Below, one piece after another: positions 1 through 4,470 of a DNA stretch of 6,104 bases. Source of the DNA: Proteobacteria bacterium UBA1847 (GTDB taxonomy: Bacteria > Pseudomonadota > Gammaproteobacteria > Steroidobacterales > Woeseiaceae); the NCBI GenBank assembly GCA_002338605.1, contig DDIP01000126.1, positions 1 to 6,104 on the forward strand. The letters run 5' to 3'. A program made the position numbers and the translations under genes. The notes beneath the pieces are model-generated. The model saw only the letters and a list, made by a program, of their open reading frames with translations. It made no database searches and was not told the DNA's origin. The stretch's first letter is position 1. Each line of letters opens with the position of its first letter.

Positions 1-621
1 GAAGATCAGGCAGGGATCCAGGACAATATTGATGCCGTTGGCGAGCCATAATGATCGCAATGCCACTGTTGCATCGCCGGCACCGCGAAACGCGGCGTTC
101 AGCAGAAACAGGTAGATGATACTGAACGAGCCCCCGAGCAGCACTGCCGTGAATCCGGTACCGGTTTCTATGACGCCGTCGCTCGCGCCCATAATGCTCA
201 ATAGCTCTTCTGCGTGCATTGCGCCGCCGATACCGATGGCTACCGACAACAGCGCCCCGACCCATATCGACTGCCCGGTGGCTGCCGCCGCGCCGCGCAC
301 ATCGTTTTCGCCAATGCGACGCGAAACCATGGCGGTCAATCCCATGCCCAGACCGATTGCGAGGCCGTAAAGAACCGTGATCAGTACTTCGGTTATGCCA
401 ACGGCGGCGACCGCATCAGTGCCAAGGCGGGAGACGAACGCAATGTCGACAACGGCGAAAACCGATTCCATCGCCATTTCCAGCATCATCGGAATTGCCA
501 GCAGTCCCAGCGCGCGGCCTGTCGGGCCGGTCGTGAAGTCTTCCGTATTGTCCCGCAAGGCGTGGCGCAGAAACTCTCGTGTACGCAGCCATACGGATTG
601 TTGTTCGATCGACTTGTTCAT
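1..621 (-). CDS. MATE-family multidrug/metabolite efflux protein (N-terminal part, runs off the window)
   Basis: The first 207 codons of an integral inner-membrane transporter are present; the 3' end lies beyond base 1. After about 30 polar residues the protein reads as successive hydrophobic helices. Family-typical segments include ALGLLAIPMMLEMAMES (helix 1), FVSRLGTDAVAAVGI, LAIGLGMGLTAMVSRRIGE, LNAAFRGAGDA and, at the edge, NGINIVLDPCLIF. MATE proteins (NorM/DinF type) export cationic drugs or metabolites in exchange for Na+ or H+ and are usually about 450 residues with 12 helices, so a little under half is seen. The substrate cannot be inferred. ATG at 621 is the first in-frame ATG. It has no clear Shine-Dalgarno sequence, and an in-frame GTG six codons upstream (639) is a possible alternative. 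The gene is divergent from the small membrane gene at 655, with 33 bp between the starts. Confidence 0.9.
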   Translation of the reverse strand, partial: MNKSIEQQSVWLRTREFLRHALRDNTEDFTTGPTGRALGLLAIPMMLEMAMESVFAVVDIAFVSRLGTDAVAAVGITEVLITVLYGLAIGLGMGLTAMVSRRIGENDVRGAAAATGQSIWVGALLSVAIGIGGAMHAEELLSIMGASDGVIETGTGFTAVLLGGSFSIIYLFLLNAAFRGAGDATVALRSLWLANGINIVLDPCLIF

Positions 622-627
622 TACAAT
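598..627 (+). promoter_or_regulatory. Candidate sigma-70 promoter for the 51-aa gene
   Basis: A TACAAT -10 element at 622-627 lies 18 bp downstream of a weak TTGTTG -35 element at 598-603. This would start transcription near 634, about 20 nt before the start codon at 655. Most of the element overlaps the first codons of the divergent MATE gene, as expected when only 33 bp separate the starts. The -10 match is good and the -35 is poor, so this is tentative. Confidence 0.35.
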
Positions 628-654
628 GGGTTGGAACACTGCGAGGTTCGTATC

Positions 655-810
655 ATGCCTGATGGTCTGGAATATCTTCTAATCTTTATCGCTGTTGTGG
701 TGGTTTACACGATTGCAAAAGTCATCGGCTATATGAGGCTGAGCAGAGAGCAATGGGAGCAAGTCGACAAGAGCAAACTGAAGGAATGGGATGACGATGA
801 GGACGATTGA
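655..810 (+). CDS. Small single-span membrane protein, 51 aa, unknown function
   Basis: This short gene starts at ATG 655 behind a GAGG Shine-Dalgarno sequence at 643-646 (8-nt spacing) and ends in TGA. The product has a short polar N-terminus (MPDGLEY) and one strongly hydrophobic segment at residues 8-27 (LLIFIAVVVVYTIAKVIGYM). A charged, probably helical stretch follows (residues 29-45, RLSREQWEQVDKSKLKEW), then an acidic tail of six Asp/Glu residues. It should be an inner-membrane protein with a cytoplasmic acidic tail, but I do not recognise a family. The same frame stays open far upstream as an antisense shadow of the MATE gene; the ribosome binding site and the change to a hydrophobic composition place the real start here. 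Its stop codon (808-810) directly abuts that of the convergent Kef-type gene (811-813). Confidence 0.7.
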   Translation: MPDGLEYLLIFIAVVVVYTIAKVIGYMRLSREQWEQVDKSKLKEWDDDEDD

Positions 811-2580
811 CTAATTGATCGGCTTGTCACGCCGTAGCAATGATTCGAGTTCCCTGGCCGTGTCTTTGGTTGACTGAATCAGTTTTTCCTCGGAATCCTG
901 AATCTCGAACTGTTCTTTCAGCAAGCGTTCGTCGCGTTCGCAAAATTGCTCGACTATATGCTTGGCATCTTCAGCATTTCGACCGAGCTGTCGGAGAATC
1001 TGTTCTGACATTGCCAGGCTCGATAGCAAGGTCTCACGAAAAATATGCTCGATACCGAGCGACATGAGTTTATGAGCGTGACGGCGATTTCTTGCCCGCG
1101 CAATGATCTTCAGGTGCGGGAAATTTCGCTTTACCGATTCGGCGATCTTGATTGATTCCTCGAGATCCGAAACCGCCAGCACGAATATTTTCGCCTTCTC
1201 GGCACCCGCAGCGCGCAGCAAATCGAGTCGCGACGCATCACCATAATGAACAGTCGCGCCATATCGTCGCACAAACTCAACCTGTGAAGAGTCCCGCTCC
1301 AGCGCTGTAAATGACTTGCCAACGATGTTGAGCAGCCGACCGACAATCTGGCCAACCCGCCCAAAGCCGACGATCAGCACTTCATGCTCCTCATCAGTGG
1401 GTACGTCAAACTCCTTTTGCTCAACCGGCTTGATTCTGCGGCCGGCAGCTTCGGCGGCAGCGTAAGCAAAGGGTGTCATCAACATCGAAATCGCGACCGC
1501 CAGCACGAGTTCGTCAATGATACCTTGCGGCAGAACCGCCTCACTGGCCGCGAGCGCAAGCAATACAAAAGCGAACTCGCCACCCTGTGCCAGAACCGCG
1601 GCCAGTTTCAAAGCAGCCACCCGGTCACACATGCCAAAACGCAATGCAAGAAAAAACAGGACAATTGCCTTCGTCGTCATCAGCAGTGCGACGATCAGAA
1701 AAATACGCCCTGGAATTTCGGATAACAGGCCAAGGTTGACTGACATACCGACTGCGATGAAAAACAGGCCAAGCAGTAATCCTTTGAAAGGCGCAATGTC
1801 CGCTTCAAGCTGGTGGCGAAACTCCGACTCGGCCAGCATCATTCCCGCAATAAAGGCGCCAAGAACCATCGACATGCCGGCGACCTGCATTAGCAACGCC
1901 GAGCCGATGACGACCAACAGTGTTGCCGCAGTGAAGATTTCCGGAATGCCGGAACGGGCGGCGATCTTGAACGCCGGGGTTAACAGGAATCGACCGGCGA
2001 CAATCAAACCGACGATCGTTGCAGCCATGAGTCCCAGTTGCACGAAATTGATACCGTCACTCAACGTCGCGTTGGCGCCGAGCAGGGGCAGAATTGCAAT
2101 CAACGGTATCGCGGCAAGATCCTGGAACAGCAGGATGGAAAACGCGGCCCTGCCGTGGCTGGTTGCAAGTTCCTTTTTCTCAGCCAGCATCTGCAAAACA
2201 AACGCCGTTGACGACAACCCGAGAATCAAACCGGAAACAATAGCGATGTTGCTGCTCACGCCCAGCAGCATTGCGACGAAGGCGATGGCGGCTGCGGAAA
2301 ACAGAACCTGCATTGTGCCGAGGCCGAATACCATGCGACGCATTACCCAAAGTCGCGATGGCTTGAGCTCCAGCCCGACGATGAACAACAAAAACACAAC
2401 GCCGAGTTCGGCGAAATGAAGAATATGGTCGGCATCACTGACAAATGCGAGACCGAAAGGGCCAATAATGATGCCGGCGGCGAGATAGCCCAGGATTGAG
2501 CCCAGGCCGAGTCGGCGACTGATTGGCACAGCGATTACCGCTGCGAGCAGGTAGACAAGGGTTTGAACAAGCAGGCTCAT
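811..2580 (-). CDS. Kef-type K+/H+ antiporter (CPA2 family) with RCK/TrkA-N regulatory domain
   Basis: This is a complete 589-residue inner-membrane protein, close to the length of E. coli KefB/KefC. Residues 1-380 form the CPA2 Na+/H+-exchanger-type membrane domain. Family segments are HILHFAELGVVFLLFIVGLEL (52-72), LSSTAFVLQML (122-132), LLFQDLAAIPLIAILPLL with Gln153-Asp154 in the ion path (150-167), PFKGLLLGLFFIAVGMS (264-280) and AVLAQGGEFAFVLLAL (328-343). The RCK domain starts near 399 with the nucleotide-binding loop GFGRVG (405-410), ERD (428-430) and HYGDAS (445-450). A charged, probably helical tail runs from about 545 to 589. Kef systems release K+ and take in H+ to acidify the cytoplasm during electrophile stress, under control of glutathione and its adducts; whether this copy is gated that way is not shown. 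No KefF or KefG ancillary oxidoreductase is seen nearby. The start is ATG 2580 with a weak upstream AGG; the stop is TAG. Confidence 0.93.
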   Translation of the reverse strand: MSLLVQTLVYLLAAVIAVPISRRLGLGSILGYLAAGIIIGPFGLAFVSDADHILHFAELGVVFLLFIVGLELKPSRLWVMRRMVFGLGTMQVLFSAAAIAFVAMLLGVSSNIAIVSGLILGLSSTAFVLQMLAEKKELATSHGRAAFSILLFQDLAAIPLIAILPLLGANATLSDGINFVQLGLMAATIVGLIVAGRFLLTPAFKIAARSGIPEIFTAATLLVVIGSALLMQVAGMSMVLGAFIAGMMLAESEFRHQLEADIAPFKGLLLGLFFIAVGMSVNLGLLSEIPGRIFLIVALLMTTKAIVLFFLALRFGMCDRVAALKLAAVLAQGGEFAFVLLALAASEAVLPQGIIDELVLAVAISMLMTPFAYAAAEAAGRRIKPVEQKEFDVPTDEEHEVLIVGFGRVGQIVGRLLNIVGKSFTALERDSSQVEFVRRYGATVHYGDASRLDLLRAAGAEKAKIFVLAVSDLEESIKIAESVKRNFPHLKIIARARNRRHAHKLMSLGIEHIFRETLLSSLAMSEQILRQLGRNAEDAKHIVEQFCERDERLLKEQFEIQDSEEKLIQSTKDTARELESLLRRDKPIN

Positions 2581-2639
2581 GGCCTACAGTCTAAAGCAGG
2601 CATCGCAAATTGCTGCAATTTTCTATTACACTTGCCGGA

Positions 2640-2659
2640 GTCGCATCGATTTCTGCGAC
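2640..2659. other. Inverted repeat in the Kef/hydrolase divergent gap
   Basis: GTCGCA (2640-2645) and TGCGAC (2654-2659) form a perfect 6-bp inverted repeat around an 8-base centre. It lies in the 110 bp gap between the Kef start (2580, minus) and the hydrolase start (2691, plus), 31 bp upstream of the latter. It could be a leader hairpin of the hydrolase mRNA or an operator. No convincing sigma-70 promoter was found in either direction in this gap; TATTAC at 2624-2629 is the best -10-like element on the plus strand. Confidence 0.3.
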
Positions 2660-2690
2660 GATAGGCCGAACCAACCCGACAGGAAGCAGC

Positions 2691-3596
2691 ATGGCTCGTA
2701 GCAAAACCCGGCAACTTGAGTTCACAGCGATTGTCACGCTATTGCTGCTGTCGCTTGCTGCCTGCAACAGTGACCCGGGCAGCGCCGGGAGCGCCACGGA
2801 TGCCGACCGCGCCAACGTTGATGCAATGGCAACAGAGCATGCCACCGACTCGATCGAGCCGAGCCCGGGCGCACTCATCGAGCCGGCACGCCCGGTTATC
2901 TCACAAACGATGGCCTATACCGAGTACAAAGACGAGCTGGTTTACGGCTATTTTTCAGCACCGGCGGACATGTTCGAGCCCTTGCCAGCCATCATCATGA
3001 TTCATGAATGGTGGGGCCTGAACGACAATATTCGTTCGATGGCCGACCGCCTGGCGGGCGAGGGCTATATTGTATTTGCCGTTGACCTGTACGGCGGCAA
3101 GACGGCCACGACACCAGGTGAAGCGCGGGTATTGATGACGGAAGCCATCGAAGACGCCGAATCGGGGCGTGAGAATATTCGAGCGGCATTCAAGTTTGTC
3201 AGCGAGACGGCCGGAGCACCTAAAGTGGGTTCTATTGGCTGGTGTTTTGGCGGTGGCTGGTCGCTAAAGACCGCACAGCTTTATCCCGATGACCTCGATG
3301 CGGCCGTTATTTATTACGGTCAGGTCACCAGCGACGATGAGCTGCTACGCCCGGTCAATGTGCCGATTCTCGGATTGTTTGCTGCTGAAGATAAAGGGAT
3401 CCGGGTTGAGACTGCGGTGGCGTTTCGCGAGGCTCTGGAACGCCTGCGCAAGGATTACGAGATCCATATTTATCCCGGTGTCGGGCACGCTTTTGCGAAT
3501 CCAACCGGTGAAAACTACGATGAAGATGCGGCTGAGGATGCCTGGGATCGAACCCTCGCGTTTTTCGCCAAGCATTTGTCGCAGGACGAATCCTGA
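2691..3596 (+). CDS. Dienelactone hydrolase family protein, predicted lipoprotein
   Basis: This is a 301-residue alpha/beta hydrolase. The start is ATG 2691, behind AGGA at 2681-2684 (6-nt spacing). A TTG 81 bp upstream is in frame but has no ribosome binding site and would spoil the signal peptide. Residues 1-24 form a lipoprotein signal peptide with lipobox LAAC; Cys25 would be lipidated, and Asn26 at +2 suggests outer-membrane sorting. A low-complexity linker of about 55 residues follows. The catalytic domain has the family motifs IHEWWGLND (from about 104), GWCFGGGW with nucleophile Cys185, AAEDKG with Asp234, and GVGHAFANP with His266, the Cys-Asp-His triad of dienelactone hydrolases. 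Classic members open lactone rings in chlorocatechol breakdown. Most relatives have unknown ester or lactone substrates, and no catechol genes are nearby. The PGPGW gene follows after 34 bp, probably co-transcribed. Confidence 0.9.
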   Translation: MARSKTRQLEFTAIVTLLLLSLAACNSDPGSAGSATDADRANVDAMATEHATDSIEPSPGALIEPARPVISQTMAYTEYKDELVYGYFSAPADMFEPLPAIIMIHEWWGLNDNIRSMADRLAGEGYIVFAVDLYGGKTATTPGEARVLMTEAIEDAESGRENIRAAFKFVSETAGAPKVGSIGWCFGGGWSLKTAQLYPDDLDAAVIYYGQVTSDDELLRPVNVPILGLFAAEDKGIRVETAVAFREALERLRKDYEIHIYPGVGHAFANPTGENYDEDAAEDAWDRTLAFFAKHLSQDES

Positions 3597-3630
3597 GCTG
3601 TCGCTGGTCGCGCAATAGACCACCCGGTCG

Positions 3631-3885
3631 ATGATTAAACGCACTATTGATCTAACCTACAAAACCGGCCGGCGAATCGTGATCGCTGTGGTTGGCAGCA
3701 GTGTGTTGCTGATTGGGATCGTGATGTTAGTCACCCCCGGTCCGGCATTCGTTGTGATCCCGGTTGGCCTCGCGATACTGGCAATCGAATTTGTCTGGGC
3801 GCGCCGATGGCTAAGAAAGCTGCGGCGAATGATCAGTCGGCGTGGTGCCGAAAGCCGCGGCGAGCAGGCCGAAAACCATCGATAG
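3631..3885 (+). CDS. PGPGW-type two-span transmembrane protein, 84 aa
   Basis: This small integral membrane protein has two predicted spans, about residues 15-34 and 39-57, joined by a tight turn with the motif TPGP (35-38). The pattern VTPGPAF, then IPVGLAILAIEFVWARRWLRKLR, matches the conserved core of the uncharacterised PGPGW transmembrane family (glycine/proline turn, then GLAxLAxEFxWAR). The fifth motif position is not the usual Trp. The C-terminus (58-84) is basic to polar and probably cytoplasmic. The function of the family is unknown. No Shine-Dalgarno sequence is evident before ATG 3631, and the gene starts 34 bp after the hydrolase stop, which suggests translation within the same transcript. 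It ends in TAG and faces the convergent structured region. Confidence 0.82.
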   Translation: MIKRTIDLTYKTGRRIVIAVVGSSVLLIGIVMLVTPGPAFVVIPVGLAILAIEFVWARRWLRKLRRMISRRGAESRGEQAENHR

Positions 3886-3902
3886 CCTTGCATCACAAAG
3901 AT

Positions 3903-3985
3903 GGAAAAAAGAAAGGCGCCGAAGAACTGAATTCCTTTGGGGGGATCAGTATGCCGGTCCGACACGGAGCGGTCTCCGGCGCCTT
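3903..3985 (-). terminator. Terminator-like stem with U-tract ending the minus-strand peptide/RNA transcript
   Basis: On the minus strand AAGGCGCC (3985-3978) pairs perfectly with GGCGCCTT (3920-3913) and is followed at once by a tract read as TCTTTTTTCC (3912-3903). The 57-nt interior is long for a terminator but folds itself: GGAG-ACCG-CTCC (3977-3966) and ACTGA/TCAGT around CCCCCC (3950-3926). It lies 18-100 bp past the end of the convergent plus-strand PGPGW gene. This U-tract is the main reason to assign the structured region to the minus strand. Confidence 0.5.
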
Positions 3986-4117
3986 GGAGCTTACGGCAGG
4001 GGGGGGATGCCGCCGAACCTTCATGGTTCGTTTATTCACCGAGGTCCTTACGGTGAGTCCCGGGGCCGCCGACCAGAATTTCAGGGGGGGGGAGAGATCT
4101 GGCCGGCATGCCGCCGG
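3913..4117 (-). ncRNA. Hairpin-rich structured region with poly-C loops, probable 3' RNA of the sigma-54 transcript
   Basis: The 248 bp between the PGPGW gene and the 45-aa gene contain no convincing coding sequence but at least seven perfect inverted repeats in about 205 bp. These are (plus coordinates) 3913-3920/3978-3985, 3926-3930/3946-3950, 3965-3969/3974-3978, 3994-3998/4008-4012, 4014-4019/4025-4030, 4036-4041/4051-4056, 4073-4077/4098-4102 and 4103-4107/4113-4117. Three loops hold homopolymer runs that read on the minus strand as C6, C8 and C9, two directly after AT and one after ATCTCT. The region follows the 45-aa gene in its transcription direction and ends at a U-tract. I infer a structured 3' untranslated RNA or processed small RNA. 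It matches no RNA family I know. A plus-strand RNA is the alternative: its loops would show G-runs ending in GGA, and some inner G-U pairs form only on that strand. Confidence 0.5.
4014..4036 (+). terminator. Possible plus-strand terminator hairpin
   Basis: CGAACC (4014-4019), loop TTCAT, and GGTTCG (4025-4030) form a perfect 6-bp hairpin followed by TTTATT on the plus strand. It could end transcripts from the PGPGW gene 130 bp upstream. The U-tract is short and interrupted, and the hairpin equally belongs to the minus-strand structured region, so this call is weak. Confidence 0.2.
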
Positions 4118-4133
4118 AGGGGATTGCTACAGC

Positions 4134-4271
4134 CTATTTCTGGGCTGCGGTGTAAATTTCAAGTGTGCCCATGTCGCCAGCGAGCGCGGAGCTGGCTGAT
4201 GCCCAGACCGCAACGATGACCAGCACTGCGCCCAGCAGTGCCATGGAGTTTTCAAAGTATTTGCTTTTCAT
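4134..4271 (-). CDS. Small exported peptide, 45 aa, sigma-54-controlled, unknown function
   Basis: This ORF starts at ATG 4271 with AGGA 7 nt upstream (complement of 4279-4282) and ends in TAG at 4134-4136. The product has a basic/polar start (MKSKYFENS), a hydrophobic core at residues 10-25 (MALLGAVLVIVAVWAS) and a signal-peptidase-like site at ASSALA-GD (cleavage after Ala31). A mature peptide of only 14 residues would remain (GDMGTLEIYTAAQK). If uncleaved it would be a single-span membrane protein. Three features support a real gene: the ribosome binding site, the signal-peptide architecture, and the sigma-54 promoter about 61 nt upstream on the same strand. I know no family for it. It may be a secreted signal, a small envelope component, or a leader peptide for the structured RNA that follows. 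It is divergent from the PAS/sigma-54 activator, the likely regulator. Confidence 0.72.
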   Translation of the reverse strand: MKSKYFENSMALLGAVLVIVAVWASASSALAGDMGTLEIYTAAQK

Positions 4272-4294
4272 GCCTGTTTCCTAAAATTGCCCAA

Positions 4295-4312
4295 GCCGCC
4301 TTTTCCTGCGGC
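4295..4312 (-). promoter_or_regulatory. 5' UTR hairpin with AGGA in its loop (possible CsrA/RsmA site)
   Basis: In the leader of the 45-aa gene, GCCGC (4312-4308) pairs with GCGGC (4299-4295), and the 8-nt loop reads AGGAAAAG. A GGA exposed in a hairpin loop is the core of CsrA/RsmA binding sites. The second AGGA of the leader is the Shine-Dalgarno sequence itself, about 25 nt downstream, a spacing compatible with two-site binding. The hairpin is directly seen; the regulator is inference. Confidence 0.35.
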
Positions 4313-4341
4313 GTTGTAATTGAATAACTACAGTCATCCTA

Positions 4342-4359
4342 ATGCACAGACCGTGCCAG
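4342..4359 (-). promoter_or_regulatory. Sigma-54 (-24/-12) promoter for the 45-aa gene
   Basis: Read on the minus strand the site is CTGGCACG-GTCT-GTGCAT. The sigma-54 consensus is TTGGCACG-N4-TTGCA. The TGGCACG block is exact, the GG and GC dinucleotides are separated by exactly 10 bp, and one base of TTGC differs (G for the first T). The predicted transcription start is near 4332, giving a leader of about 61 nt. An activator gene of the sigma-54 class is divergent, and upstream palindromes and an IHF-type site lie in the right places. Confidence 0.85.
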
Positions 4360-4376
4360 ATATAGAAAGCGTTTTA

Positions 4377-4389
4377 AATCAGCAACTTA
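4377..4389 (+). promoter_or_regulatory. IHF-consensus site between the activator sites and the sigma-54 promoter
   Basis: AATCAG-CAAC-TTA matches the IHF consensus WATCAR-N4-TTR at every defined position, with an A/T-rich flank on its left. It is centred about 50 bp upstream of the predicted sigma-54 start, between the promoter and the palindromic sites. IHF commonly bends DNA in this interval so that the activator can touch the sigma-54 holoenzyme. The motif is degenerate, so placement is the stronger argument. Confidence 0.5.
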
Positions 4390-4391
4390 CC

Positions 4392-4397
4392 TATAAT
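4392..4397 (+). promoter_or_regulatory. Perfect -10 element (TATAAT), candidate promoter of the PAS/sigma-54 activator
   Basis: An exact TATAAT lies on the plus strand 74 bp before the activator's ATG. No good -35 element is seen 16-18 bp upstream (the best is an AGCGTTTT stretch), so it may be weak or activator-assisted. The start would be near 4404, placing all three palindromic sites in the transcribed leader, where a bound protein would block elongation or initiation. Confidence 0.4.
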
Positions 4398-4404
4398 TCC
4401 AGTG

Positions 4405-4459
4405 TTACGAAATTCCGTAAATTACGAAATATCGTGACATTATTTACGAAATTCCGTAT
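4405..4459. promoter_or_regulatory. Three tandem 16-bp palindromic operators (putative activator-binding sites)
   Basis: The sites are TTACGAAATTCCGTAA (4405-4420), TTACGAAATATCGTGA (4422-4437) and TTACGAAATTCCGTAT (4444-4459). Each is a near-palindrome with half-site TTACG. Centre-to-centre spacings are 17 and 22 bp. They lie about 73-127 bp upstream of the predicted sigma-54 start, the usual range for upstream activator sequences, and the last ends 11 bp before the activator's ATG. The likely ligand is the Fis-type helix-turn-helix of the adjacent activator, which lies beyond this window. I do not recognise the motif as that of a known regulator. Confidence 0.75.
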
Positions 4460-4470
4460 AAACTGCGCCG

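Noticed and set aside
214..654. Upstream extension of the 51-aa gene as a 198-codon protein
   Set aside because: This part is antisense to the MATE gene, low in hydrophobic order and lacks a ribosome binding site; the real start at 655 has GAGG at good spacing.
1517..2419. 300-codon plus-strand frame inside the Kef gene
   Set aside because: It is antisense to the membrane domain of the antiporter and rich in Ser, Asn, Arg and Pro without any recognisable motif.
2610..2690. TTG start for the dienelactone hydrolase at 2610
   Set aside because: There is no ribosome binding site, and it would put 27 extra residues before a clear lipoprotein signal peptide; ATG 2691 has AGGA at ideal spacing.
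3657..3965. Minus-strand frame of 102 codons (MSDRHTDPPKGIQFFGAF...)
   Set aside because: A short hydrophobic stretch looks protein-like, but most of it is antisense to the PGPGW gene and its start lies inside the terminator-like stem, without a ribosome binding site.
3999..4092. G-quadruplex
   Set aside because: The G-runs are 50-80 bases apart and each lies in its own hairpin loop, so a compact four-tract quadruplex is unlikely.
3913..4117. CRISPR array, tRNA, 4.5S RNA or common riboswitch
   Set aside because: There are no regularly spaced identical repeats, no cloverleaf or CCA end, and no conserved cores of the riboswitch classes I can recall.
3842..4219. Plus-strand frame of 125 codons and an overlapping 130-codon frame across the hairpin array
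   Set aside because: Both begin inside the PGPGW gene in the wrong frame, cross the homopolymer runs, give Arg/Gly-rich sequence without domains, and have no ribosome binding site. The inverted repeats explain the region better.
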